Positions 1-9,840 of a stretch of DNA of 64,000 nucleotides are shown piece after piece (positions within the stretch are counted from its first letter, which is position 1; the number at the start of each line of letters is the position of its first letter). Where the stretch lies: the NCBI RefSeq assembly GCF_022539505.1, contig NC_061508.1, positions 268,156,736-268,220,735 on the forward strand, read 5' to 3'. The stretch comes from Lolium rigidum (taxonomy: Eukaryota > Streptophyta > Magnoliopsida > Poales > Poaceae). The notes beneath the pieces are model-generated. The model made no database searches. It had not been told where the DNA came from and saw only the letters and a program-made list of their open reading frames with translations. A program made the position numbers and the translations under genes.

Positions 1-294
1 GTGCCCCAAAGCAGCCTACTTTTGTAATGCTGCCTGGTCAGGTCTGGCCGTTCTGGCTGCGATTTCTCAAGATGCATTGATGCCGCGATGGGGAGGCCAA
101 CCGGCTGCTACTGCTATGTGGCCTTCTCATAGGCAAGGCCAACCGGTGATGATGTCGACCACCGCCGTCGTCGGCAGACTGACACCCATCTCCACACACA
201 TCAAGGTACAAGCTGTGCCCCAATCACCTATTTGGAATCCTCTTCTCCCCCATCTCAATGTAACCTCAAAATTGATTCCTTGCGACTCCTGCAG

Positions 295-503
295 TACAAT
301 ACCTTGGCAGCTGTCGTGGAGGCTGGAGATCCATCTGCTAGCATGGTCACGATGCTACCTGTAGGAGGACCTGCGGTTGCTGCATCTGCACTTCCAGGAG
401 GAAAGGTGGCTAGACCCGTTGGTTGTGCTGCGGCGCCGGTTTCATCTCCAATGACTCCCTCTACCGCTGCTATCGCCTGCATCAGTACCAAGAACGCGTC
501 GAG
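295..503 (+). other. Possible internal exon, unrecognised
   Basis: A stretch open in one frame is bounded by an acceptor-like tract ending in cctgcag and a donor-like gtaact after GTCGAG. In that frame it is rich in Ala, Pro, Val and Thr and contains no domain I can name. A second frame of its 3' part and the reverse strand are also partly open, so coding status is unproved. The terminal-exon candidate at 2468 lies about 2 kb downstream on the same strand, but I cannot link the two. Confidence 0.2.
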
Positions 504-2467
504 GTAACTTTGCTCTTTCTCTAACCCTGATGCATTGTTGCTGCACATGCTCATCTCAAGTTTGCATTACGTTCTTGCAAAAATGCCATGAGTAGCTAAG
601 GAAATTTAGATGGTGCATCATGTCCCTGGGAAACTGTTCAAATGTGTGCATGCGCTCTGAACAACACAAAGGGTGCACTTCTCTGCCAGAATTTACACTT
701 GTTTTCTCTAGTTTGGAGAGCACTAGTGCTGGTATGGCCTTTTGTGTTGTCAGTTGTGCCCTCTAAACCCTAAACTACTAATTTTCCGCAGTTAATTCTA
801 GTTGCTCTTGGTAGAAGAAAATTCTAACTGCATCCTAGTGTGCTAATGATGATATATGGACATACCTTGTGCTTATAAACTGGCATCATTTGTTCTGTCT
901 TGTTACTGTCCATCTTCTCACAATTAATTCTAATTGCAACGAGGTGCTAATAGTAACTGTTATCTGTCCTAGATTTTTTTTGTAAATATAAAAACTGTAC
1001 TACTTATTGCCTACTTACCTGGCATACTTAAATGCTTACCTCACACTTTGTTACAGCTGATCTTCGTGTTATTTTGTGGTCATTTGTTACTGTCATCACT
1101 GATGAGCTGCAGTCCATCTATAGTCTGTAATTAGTTTTAATCGACAGTAATTTTTCTTATATCATTTTTCGTTTAAAAAGGTACCAGCATGCCAGGGAAA
1201 TTTTACCCGTAGCTGTGTACAGTCCGGATGGTGGCAAAATAGAGCACAAAACAGATTTGTCTATTCCATACCTGCTGCAGATGGTTTAAAGTATGCTTTG
1301 TTCCATCAATGTGTTTTCTTCCAGCGTATGTCCATTTACTGGATTTTGTGGTACCCATATTGCATCTTGTCTTGTTCCTTTTATCTTGAGTTTGTTAGGT
1401 CCACGTGCTATATGTATGTTGGTTGCAATTTATGCTCGAATGCATCATTAGTTGCATTGTTTTGTAAGACTCTGCATCTTTACTTTATAATCACACAAAA
1501 TTGAGCTGTTCTGCACGCGATCTTCATGGCATCACTTTATTTTGTGCCCCTGCTTTCGTACAAGAAATCTTCTTGATTCACATGTACCGAACTCCCTCGT
1601 TGACCGGCCTACACGACACGGCTTGCTCCGGCGGTGTTGCCGTGAAAGCCATTTACGGTTGATAATGCTGATGGGTTTCTTTCGACCGCACCGCGCCGCC
1701 CCTGTTGGGCAATAGCTCAAGCATGGAATTCCACAGAAGTGACTTATTTTGGTTGTGATTAGCTCATCTGGACAATAGTTTTTGAGCTAGATGCAAGTAC
1801 CCCGTGTCTCAGATTTTGCCACTACCTTAGTCCCTTTTTTTCGCCAATACATTCTCTGCTATAAGACCGAATTAGTTTTGTTCAAATGCTTTTGTCAGTG
1901 TCTTCAGTGGTTGCCCTGCTTGTGCTGTATGGCGTTGGACCAGTCGTGTTTTTTGCACATATGTTTGAGTATGAGGGTGCCCTTTGCTTGTCCAATGCCA
2001 TGCACAAGCAATACATTTTGCTTGCACAAACATTTTCAGGTAATGTGCTATTTAGGTTATTGCACTGATTTTTGTGGGCTATTCAGGTAATGCGCTATTT
2101 AGGTTATTTTCCCTTCTCACTAATTTAGCTAAATGAAAGTTTACCTGAAGTTTGAGCTTAGCTTGCAAGGAGACGCGCTCAGGTCGTTTGTTATATGGAA
2201 TGCACTAAATTATTACTTCTAAATAGCTATTGAATTGGATCACTTGGCTTGCTGTGATTTAAAAAAGTTTGGTATATATGCCCAGGTTAATGTGAGAAGC
2301 TGAGATATAAATAAATTTGATTATTATATCATGTAGATATTGTTCCTGCTTGCTATCTTTTTGCAACCCTTCCAGCCTTTTTACTGTTGACACTTGCATG
2401 TTTAGACGTTTAATTATGCCCAGTGCAGGATTATCTACAAGAGAAACTTGTAACCTGTCGGTTTTAG
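504..2467. other. AT-rich low-copy stretch, no gene seen
   Basis: No supported exon, TE domain or terminal repeat was seen. Open frames are short and lack recognisable motifs. Around 2040-2110 a short segment containing a gctatttaggttatt-like string is repeated. The stretch would be intronic if 295-503 and 2468-2645 belong to one gene, which is untested. Confidence 0.3.
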
Positions 2468-2645
2468 GCCCACGGTGTTACTCAAGATTCTGGTAGTCAC
2501 TGAACCTGTCGGGAAGGAGTGTGCTGAAGTTTGGTCCAAGATGCCTCCGTTTGACATCATCTTTTGTGGTTCCTAAGACTGCTTGCTGTATGGTGCGATG
2601 ACTGTGAAGCTCGGCCTTGGTAAAGAAGAGAAGATCAAGACTTAA
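2468..2645 (+). pseudogene. Probable 3'-terminal exon of an unrecognised gene with an in-frame stop
   Basis: An acceptor-like gttttag precedes a frame with protein-like composition: a hydrophobic beta-strand-like start (LLKILVVTEPVGKE), then WSKMPPFDIIF. A TAA interrupts it at 2574-2576. The same frame continues for 22 more codons (LLYGAMTVKLGLGKEEKIKT) to a second TAA at 2643-2645. Both halves look like ordinary conserved protein and stay in phase, so the first TAA is probably a nonsense mutation, or the true end with a fossil tail. I do not recognise the family. Downstream DNA to 2800 looks like a 3' UTR but shows no clear poly(A) signal. Confidence 0.35.
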
Positions 2646-3717
2646 GTATCTCGCTTCATTGGGATTCTACTAATAGGGTTATGTGATAACTCTTGTAGTA
2701 ATCAAACGAATCGGAAATTGTGATGCTCCAGATCACAACTTGTAATAGCTGTTTCCAGTGCAATCTTCTTTTAACTTGCACTTCTGTCTCTACATAAACC
2801 CGTGCGTTGAAATCTCAAAAGATCTGTACCTTGTGTGCTTTATGCACCTTTAATTATCGAATATATTTGCTGTGTGATCAAAATGTCCAAAAACATTGAA
2901 GCTCATGTATTTTTTTTCCCAAAAACCTTGTTTCTAGTTAACCTCTACTCGGTTAGCTTAACTTTGTGCCTATGTCCGAGTAGGAGGCTAGCTTGTACGT
3001 GTGGTGTTAGTGATGCATGGACATGCTGCTACCAGTTTTTTGATGGCTCTCTGTGGTGTCAATGTTGCTACCGTCCAAGGAAGTTTACAGAAAACTGACT
3101 GAATTACCAAGGAAAACTAGGTAATAAATCTATGGCTATCAAGGTTCTATGTTCAGGGATTGTCCTTTTATTCACGATACAAGGAAATACTAGAGATGTA
3201 AGTGGCAAAACAATTCAATTATAAGTTTTATGAAATGATGATGCCACCAACAGATTAGGTAATTTTGCGTTAAACTAAAGAGGGTAGAGAGACCACTGTA
3301 ATTTTGCGTTAAACTAAAGAGGGTTGGTACTAACTAGCGTGAGTATTAGTAGGGTGCAATGCCAAGGGTATGCACCCAAAAGATCAATCAGTGCAGAGGG
3401 AGAATTGGTATTTCTCTCCTACATTGCCGCCGGATGTGCATGTGGAATAAAGTACATGGGAGAGAAAAAAGGCAACACATTATTGACGGGGAGAGGAAAC
3501 ATCCAAACGGCCTAGATTCCTATGCAATTAATTGATTGTCCACGTCACCAATCCGTGGCACAACACAATCTGAGTCGTCCAACAACAAAATAGATTGCAG
3601 AGCAACGCCTTAGCCTCCTTGGGTCAAGATTTAACCATGCGTGGGAAATTTAACTTCTTCCCGCTCTCTTTTCTCTCCTAAAAGTCCAATCATTCCCAAA
3701 ACTTTCTCAGGACTTCC
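2646..3717. other. Intergenic, nothing assigned apart from a short direct repeat
   Basis: No coding frame or TE domain is supported here. The stretch separates the terminal exon candidate from the promoter-like region of the first LisH/CTLH gene. Confidence 0.35.
3260..3324. repeat. 26-bp direct repeat with 13-bp spacer
   Basis: The same 26-bp unit, containing TTTTGCGTTAAACTAAAG, occurs at 3260-3285 and 3299-3324 without differences. The local origin may be slippage or gene conversion. No function is evident. Confidence 0.75.
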
Positions 3718-3890
3718 TCTATAAATACAAGATCCTGGGTACAAGCCGCGTGCGGTCAGCGCGTGACTTGTGACTTTGGACTTTGGCGAGGCGAGGCGAG
3801 CCAGCGGAGGAGGAGACGGGGAGAAGATGTGAGCGAGCAGTTCGTCGCTGATTCAATCTCCGACCCGGTCGTCGATCCAGCAGGTAAGCC
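3718..3890 (+). promoter_or_regulatory. Putative core promoter and leader of LisH/CTLH gene copy 1
   Basis: A TATA-like TATAAATAC lies at 3720-3728. A GC-rich purine-biased leader follows, and a good donor CAG/GTAAGCC sits at 3883/3884, the layout of a plant 5' UTR with a leader intron before the ATG at 4274. The acceptor is not obvious; several AG dinucleotides are possible between 4050 and 4260. Assignment to the downstream gene is by position only, and the leader could be left over from another gene. Confidence 0.4.
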
Positions 3891-4273
3891 TTCTTCTTTT
3901 CTTGCGTGTTTCCCGTGAAGGTTTAGCAGCCACAAGGTAAACCATGGACTTGCATCGGCATCGGCCATGGACGACATCTGTATCCAGGGTTTATTTTCAC
4001 GGCTTACAGAGGAGAAGGCTGGTGGAGGTTTTGTTCGTGTCCTTTTTATTTTAGCCTAATGCATGTTCGTAGATTGATAAAAGCACAAGCAGTATATATC
4101 CAATCTGCAACTGCAATTCGTGCGAACAAAACTTCATCTAGTATCGGTCGCGTTTTGGTGTATCGGAGTATCGGAAACGTTTTTGGTGTATCGGAGTATC
4201 AATAAAGGCAGGAGCTGTTGCACAAACCAAGCGATCCAGCGAGTTCATCGTTCCCTTCTCTGGCCAGAAAACG

Positions 4274-4981
4274 ATGGCGATCGACCGGCAGTCTGAGCGG
4301 ATCGTCCTGCGGCGCGCGCACACGTTCCTCAGATCACGCAAGCTGACGGCGACGGCGCGCGCGCTGGAGAAGGAGGCCAAGATGCTCAGGAGAAGAGCGG
4401 CCGAACCAGCGGCGACGGAGGGCGTCGACCGGCAGTCGGAGTGGATCGTCCTGCGCCGCACGCACGCCTTCCTCAAGTCACGCGACCTGGAGGCGGCGGC
4501 CTACGCGCTGGAGAAGGAGGCGCGGCTGAGGTTCGACTACCGCCACGTGTCGGACCTGCTGGAGGACGGGCGGTGGCGGTCGGCCGACGAGTACGTGTCG
4601 TCGTTCCTGGGAGACGCGCGCACGCCGGCGGCGTCCGCCGCGCTGTTCGTCGTCAGGTTCCAGCGCTTGGTGGACGCGATCAGGCGGGGGAAGACGGCGT
4701 GGGCGCGACGGTACCTGGACCTTGCCGTGCGGCCCGTGCTGGCGAACCACCCCGACGGGGCCGCGGCGTGGGCCGGCTGCCTCCGGGCGCTGGACGCCGA
4801 CGCGGAGGCTCTCCGGGAAGATCACCCCGACGACGCCCGGTACAGGCTGCGCTGCGTCCGCAACTTCATGCGCTGCATCAACTACAACGCGCAGCTCAGC
4901 CGTTGCAAACTCAGCTTCTTCAACGACGAGCGGCCCATGCGCGTCCGCGGCGGCCGTGCCACCAGCAGTCCAGCACCCTAG
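4274..4981 (+). CDS. TOPLESS-N-terminus-like LisH/CTLH protein with two LisH units (copy 1)
   Basis: The single-exon frame encodes 235 residues. Residues about 8-37 and 56-85 are two copies of a LisH-type helix pair (pattern VLRR.H.FL.SR.L.A.A.ALEKEA). A CTLH-like segment (residues about 88-155, LLEDGRWRSADEYVSSFL then VVRFQRLVDAIRRGKTAWAR) and a CRA-like tail follow. The order matches the first 200 or so residues of plant TOPLESS/TPR co-repressors, where LisH mediates oligomerisation and CTLH binds EAR motifs. The WD40 propellers and proline-rich linker are absent. I chose the ATG at 4274 because homologous copies keep the MAIDRQSE start. Codon use is strongly GC3-rich, as in many grass single-exon genes. 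Domain assignment is by eye; a role as a co-repressor competitor or adaptor is inference. Confidence 0.7.
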   Translation: MAIDRQSERIVLRRAHTFLRSRKLTATARALEKEAKMLRRRAAEPAATEGVDRQSEWIVLRRTHAFLKSRDLEAAAYALEKEARLRFDYRHVSDLLEDGRWRSADEYVSSFLGDARTPAASAALFVVRFQRLVDAIRRGKTAWARRYLDLAVRPVLANHPDGAAAWAGCLRALDADAEALREDHPDDARYRLRCVRNFMRCINYNAQLSRCKLSFFNDERPMRVRGGRATSSPAP

Positions 4982-5589
4982 GCCTGCGCATGCAGCGCCT
5001 GAGATCGACGCATCGATGTGCACCACACTGGTGTAGAGGATTTCCTGTGACTTCTAAGAATTTCCTTGAAGTATCTCGTATATATAAACCTTCAGAGATG
5101 GTTATGCTTTATACATGGTGGAATCAAGCACTCCTCGGTGAAAAAGTATGTACTGTTCATAAAACATAGCATGGCATTCTAGCTTCTTCTAATTTTGGGT
5201 TTCCAAATCATTCAAAAAATAGAAAACATCCTAAGTCTGTGTTAGTACCACAAGTAAATGGGTAACAGAGAGCTACTTTCCATTACAAACACACGAATAA
5301 GAGCATCTTCACATGCGGCCCTAAAAGTGCGACCGACAAATCTCTGACTGTGGTGGGGCTAGCTATCTACTAAACAAGTGTAAGCAACATTTAGTTTCAG
5401 AAAACAAGAAAGCAAACGTAAGAGGTAAATAAATCATACAAGGCAAATTTAATAATTCAACAAATATTGTTGTCACCATAAGATAACCAATTGAACTCAA
5501 CAATCAGGACTACATCAAGTAAATGATCATCAACAGAATAGTACTGCTAAATATGATCAAGTAGACCTACAAAAACTGTTATGAACATA
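4982..5589. other. 3' flank of LisH/CTLH copy 1, no gene
   Basis: The first 60 bases resemble the 3' flank of copy 2 (CGACGCATCGATGTGCACCA in both), so the tandem duplication includes some 3' UTR. The rest to 5590 is AT-rich with no assigned feature. Confidence 0.4.
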
Positions 5590-5593
5590 CTAC

Positions 5594-8227
5594 TCACCAA
5601 TCAACGACACAACTCATAAAAAATATGCTACAACCAAATTCTATGGTGGATTTAGGGGTTATAGGAGATTTAGGGATTATCCAAGAGTTGTGACACCCAA
5701 CGTAATCTGCAATTACCTTGAGATGATAGCACCTTCGTATAGTCGACTGTGGAAGCCAACTGTCACGCCAAATCTGAATACTCCTCACATTGCCAACCCG
5801 CTAGACAAGACCTTTCTTCAGTAGTTCAAGGCCATGTACGATCGCTGTCCACGTAGAGGATGGACTACATGTAAAAACAGTATCGACAAGATCCCCATTT
5901 GGGTAATATCGTGCACAGAGAACACACGTGCACACAAGCTATCTAGGAAGGCTATTAATTTCCATGCATGTCTTGTCTCGCCAGAAGGGCTTGATTGAAG
6001 ATACACATATTCCTAAATCCCATACTGCCTGGCAACTTAGATTGGAGGAGTTTTGGCCATCCAACCCAATGTGTTTCCCTTTTGCCATTAGGAGAGTCCC
6101 ACCAGTAATTATGAATTGACCGGTTCAAATCATCGCAAACCGAAGCAGGTAATTTGAATACACCCATGTAGGACCCTAAACCCCCCGTTGGTATCGCTTG
6201 TGCAATGGAATTAATAAGCACCTCTCGCGCACTCTGCGCTAACATACTATCACCCCATTCCATTAATCATTTACTCAATCGTGTTTGGATGCTTTGAAAT
6301 TTTCCTTTATTCATTCTTCCCCTGGAGTAGGTTGCCCCAAATATTTATCTTTGAAAGTTTGTTGAACAATATTCAAAGTGTCCCGTATTGCATCTTGAGT
6401 CTCCTGTGGGCAAACAGTACTAAATAGAGCAGAACACTTAGCCGGTTGATTAATTGGCCCGTACCTTTCTCATATATATATCCAACACCTCCTTCACTCG
6501 AGTAGCTTAATCTGTCGTGGCTCTGAAGAATAACAAAGTATCATCCGCAAACAACAAGTGTGAAGTCCCCGGAGCATTGCGACAAACTTTGATGGGGGAA
6601 ATACCGCCTGCCTCAACCTTATGCTGCAGTAAAGCTGATAAGCCACCCGCGACAAATAAGAATAGAAAGGGAGACAGGGGGTGTCCTTGCCGTAATCCTC
6701 TTGTTGGGGAGAAAGCTTCCAACAAGGTTCTATTAAATTTAGGGCTCTTTTACGGTACCCTCAAATGATTCTGGACTGTCCATTCTCCTCTATCCAACAG
6801 CTTAGATTTAGTCATACCACAACACAAAGTGCGAGAGGTGCAAAACATACTACTGGGGCAAAATCGGTAAAGGGCAAATTAAATCCGCTATCCTCGGGGC
6901 AACTACCTATTATGTAAGTACGATAAGATTTTTTCCAAATTTCTTTCATCCGTCTCGCTGTCTCCTCTACGCCTCTGATTTCTTGATGCCCGTCGAGTTG
7001 CTCTCGTGTATTCGACATGGAAACTCCGGTGAGCCGGCCGTGATGTTCGTATGTGCTCGGTTGTTGCCTACTCCGCCCCCGACCTGTTGGCGTTCGTATG
7101 TTCTATCCATGGAGAGACTGGCGGGACACGACGTCAACTACTCCAACATGGAATGGTTGCTACCTTCAGATTGAGTTGGATTGTTATTCTATATCACTGA
7201 TCTTTTTGATCATGCAACAACCTGTTGGGAGAAAATACTGCCAGGAACGGTGTAGCTGCCAGGCAGCGCGATCTATGGTGTAGTTGCACCGGCGGCCACA
7301 CAGTCAGTCGGCAGACAGACATGTGCGATGGTCTTGGACTCCTGATCACACGGCGAGCTAGCACGTGCGCGGTGTGCGCTGGTAGAGGCTTTGCTACACA
7401 CGGTGATGTCAATGGATAATTACGGTTAAGGGGAAAAGGACCACGGTACCCCTACAAATCAATGGCTAGATATTAATTCATACCACTCACCTCTACCCTA
7501 GTGGTAAAAGGTACCGTAAAAAACCCCTAAATTTAACTGAATATTTCACCGTGGTCACAAACGCCATGATCCATTGCACCCACCGGTGAGAAAACTCATC
7601 TTATGCATTTTACTCTCCTGGAACGACCAGTTCACTCTGTCATAAGCTTTGGATAGATCAAGTTTATAAACGCGGAAATTATCGTTTGAGGAAGTACGTA
7701 CCATGCTCCATGTAATGAAGGCACTCAAAGACCAATAAGGCATTACACGTAATCATATGCCAAGGAACCAAGGCACTCTAGTTTTTAGATATAACCTCAC
7801 CAAGTAGAGGCCTAAGCCTATTCACCAAACATTTGGAGACGATTTTGTATAGGACATTGCAAAGTCCAATTGAGCTGTAGTCCTTCAAGCTGACCGGGTT
7901 GCCCACTTTAGGAATTGAAACAATAGAGGTATCATTGGACCCATCAGGCATATGTCCTATAGCAAAAAATTCATTGACCGCAACTATAATATCCTCCCTC
8001 ACTAGTTCCCAATTCCGCTGATAAAAACATGCAGGAAAACCATCCGGGCCAGGGGCCTTAAGCGGTCCAATCTGAAAAAGAGCACCGGTGATTTCATCAT
8101 TAGTGAATTCTTGGCAAAGTTGATTATTCATATCTTGAGTGATATTTTCATGTAGAAACTCTGCAATATTTGAATCATCAAGAGTTGGGTCTTTTGTATA
8201 CAATGACTGGAAATATGACATTGTCAT
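5594..8227 (-). pseudogene. LINE ORF2 reverse transcriptase, decayed
   Basis: The frame is broken by stops and frameshifts between 5594-5788, 5818-6006, 5955-6263, 6507-6725, 7555-7743 and 7778-8227, and by the DNA insertion at 6742. The FADD catalytic aspartates are still encoded (LLFADDTLLFF). Downstream of the RT the WRDSWLP region typical of the LINE C-terminal half is visible. No active protein can be made from this copy. Confidence 0.75.
6742..7527. mobile_element. hAT-like non-autonomous DNA element inserted in the LINE
   Basis: The ends are inverted repeats: GGGCTCTTTTACGGTACC at the left, and GGGGTTTTTTACGGTACC as the reverse complement of the right. The 786-bp element is flanked by perfect 8-bp direct repeats TAAATTTA at 6734-6741 and 7528-7535. 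Collapsing element plus one repeat joins the LINE reverse-transcriptase frame in phase, which supports these exact borders. An 8-bp duplication points to the hAT superfamily. There is no transposase inside, only short frames without motifs. Confidence 0.7.
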
Positions 8228-8371
8228 CCTCTACATGTCAGACAGTACAATATTAACCACACCATTATCATCTCGCAATTTTAAAATTGTGTTCCTGTGA
8301 ACCCTCTACACTGCCTTTTGATGAAAAAACTTCATCAAAAGCTCATCGTTCCATTCTCTGGCCAGCGAACG

Positions 8372-9090
8372 ATGGCGATCGACCGGCAGTCTGAGAGGAC
8401 CGTCCTGCGGCGAGCGCACACGTTCCTCAGATCACGCAAGCTTACGGCGACGGCGCGCGCGCTGGAGAAGGAGGCCATGCTGCTCAGGAGAAGAGCGGTC
8501 GAACCAGCGGCCGGCGACGGAGGGCGTCGTCGACCGGCAGTCGGAGTTGATCGTCCTGCGCCGCACGCACGCGTTCCTCAAGTCACGCGACCTCGAGGCG
8601 GCGGCCTACGCGCTGGAGAAGGAGGCGCGGCTCAGGTTCGACTACCGCCACGTATCGACCCTGCTGGAGGATGGACGGTGGCGGTCGGCGGACGAGTACG
8701 TGTCGTCGTTCCTGGGAGACGCGCGCACGCCGGCGGCGTCCGCCGCGCGCGCTGTTCGTCGTCAGGTTCCAGCGCTTGGTGGACGCGATCAGGCGGGAGA
8801 AGACGGCGTGGGCGCGACGGTACCTGGACCTTGCCGTGCGGCCCGTGCTGGCGAACCACCCCGACGGGGCCGCGGCGTGGGCCGGCTGCCTCCGGCCGCT
8901 AGACGCCGACGCGGAGGCTCTCCGGGAGGATCACCCCGACGACGCCCGGTACAGGCTGCGCTGCGTCCGCAACTTCATGCGCTGCATCAACTACAACGCG
9001 CAGCTCAGCCGTTGCAAACTCAGCTTCTTCAACGACGAGCGGCCCATGCGCGTCCGCGGCGGCCGTGCCACCAGCAGTCCAGCACCCTAG
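8372..9090 (+). pseudogene. LisH/CTLH gene copy 2, two frameshifts
   Basis: This is nearly identical to copy 1 at 4274-4981, including the duplicated LisH units. Relative to copy 1 it gains a net 7 bases around 8512-8535 (4 plus 3) and 4 bases in the GCGCGC run near 8745. Translation therefore moves from one frame to a second and then a third, ending at the homologous TAG (9088-9090). The second LisH also has TTG where copy 1 has TGG (W to L, 8547-8549). The LINE ends only about 35 bp before the ATG, so the promoter region of copy 1 is not present. Product, if any, would be a short N-terminal fragment containing only the first LisH unit. Confidence 0.75.
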
Positions 9091-9840
9091 GCCTGCGCCG
9101 CCACGCCCGGCACACAAGATGCAGCGCCTGAGAGCGACGCATCGATGTGCACCACACACTGATGTAGAGGATCCGTTTTTTTAAGGTAGCTAGTATATAT
9201 GTCTTCACAGATGCTTATGCTATATACATGCTGTCGGCCGGATGCATCAAGTGTAATCAAGCGGTGAAATTTTATGTACTCCGTACCATTCAGAGCACGC
9301 TGGTAAGATAAAACAGAGCATGACATTCTTCTTGTATTTTTAGGTTGCAGGCCTAGTTTGCAGGAACAAAAGAAAATGGTTTTGCAAAGTCTCAATCAAC
9401 TGAGATCGTCTTCAAGTCTAACCGCACAAAAGTGCAATCACATTTTAGTGTAAAAATATCTGGATCAAAAGAAATGCTGGTGGAGAAAAAAAATCAGTCT
9501 ATCGAGACAAAAATCTCAGTCTATCGAGAAAAATATCACTTTTAAAGTTTGCACTTTAATTTCTAAATGGATAATAAATCTCAGTCTATCGAGACAAAGA
9601 GTGTCGGCCCCTGGTTTTCAACTTCCAGGCTAAAATCCTACATCAACTCTTTGCACTGGTCAGGCGCCAAACAATTTACAGAAGACACAAGAATAATGAA
9701 ATGGGACCACAGTTACAAGAAAGAACTACAACATTCCCAGGCAACCAACATGGTCCCACTGAATCGACTCACGCAGCACTGTCGACGGCAACTCAGCTGT
9801 GTGAGATGTCAAATCTTTATGTCCTCTGAGTGAGATACCA
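9091..9840. other. Intergenic; 3' flanks of LisH/CTLH copy 2 and the BTB gene
   Basis: The left part matches the 3' flank of copy 1. The right part (about 9640-9840) is expected to contain the 3' UTR of the minus-strand BTB-BACK gene. The only structure seen is a triplicated short motif at 9494-9600. Confidence 0.4.
9494..9600. repeat. Three copies of a CTCAGTCTATCGAGA motif
   Basis: The motif TCAGTCTATCGAGA, followed by an A-rich tail, starts near 9494, 9516 and 9582. Spacing is irregular, so it is not a simple satellite. Confidence 0.65.

Larger units (their letters stand above)
5590..8336 (-). mobile_element. 5'-truncated LINE (L1-type), host of a hAT-like insertion
   Basis: Minus-strand frames read in order as an L1-type ORF2. 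The segment before the reverse transcriptase (8336-8227) leads into the fingers and palm with a KAPGPDG motif (7778-8227). LDLSKAYDRVNW (7555-7743), the SPTRGLRQGHPLSPFLF and FADD boxes (6507-6725) and post-RT sequence (5955-6263, 5594-5788) follow. The endonuclease and ORF1 are missing, so the copy is 5' truncated, as expected of incomplete target-primed reverse transcription. It abuts the 5' flank of LisH/CTLH copy 2 at about 8336. The 3' end near 5590 lacks a clear poly(A) tail. The interval includes the 786-bp insertion at 6742-7527. Confidence 0.8.

Noticed and set aside
4441..5169. Long open frames overlapping LisH/CTLH copy 1 in other frames and on the minus strand
   Set aside because: High GC3 makes all frames open. 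They are Arg/Gly/Pro-rich without domains and are not preserved as proteins between copies.
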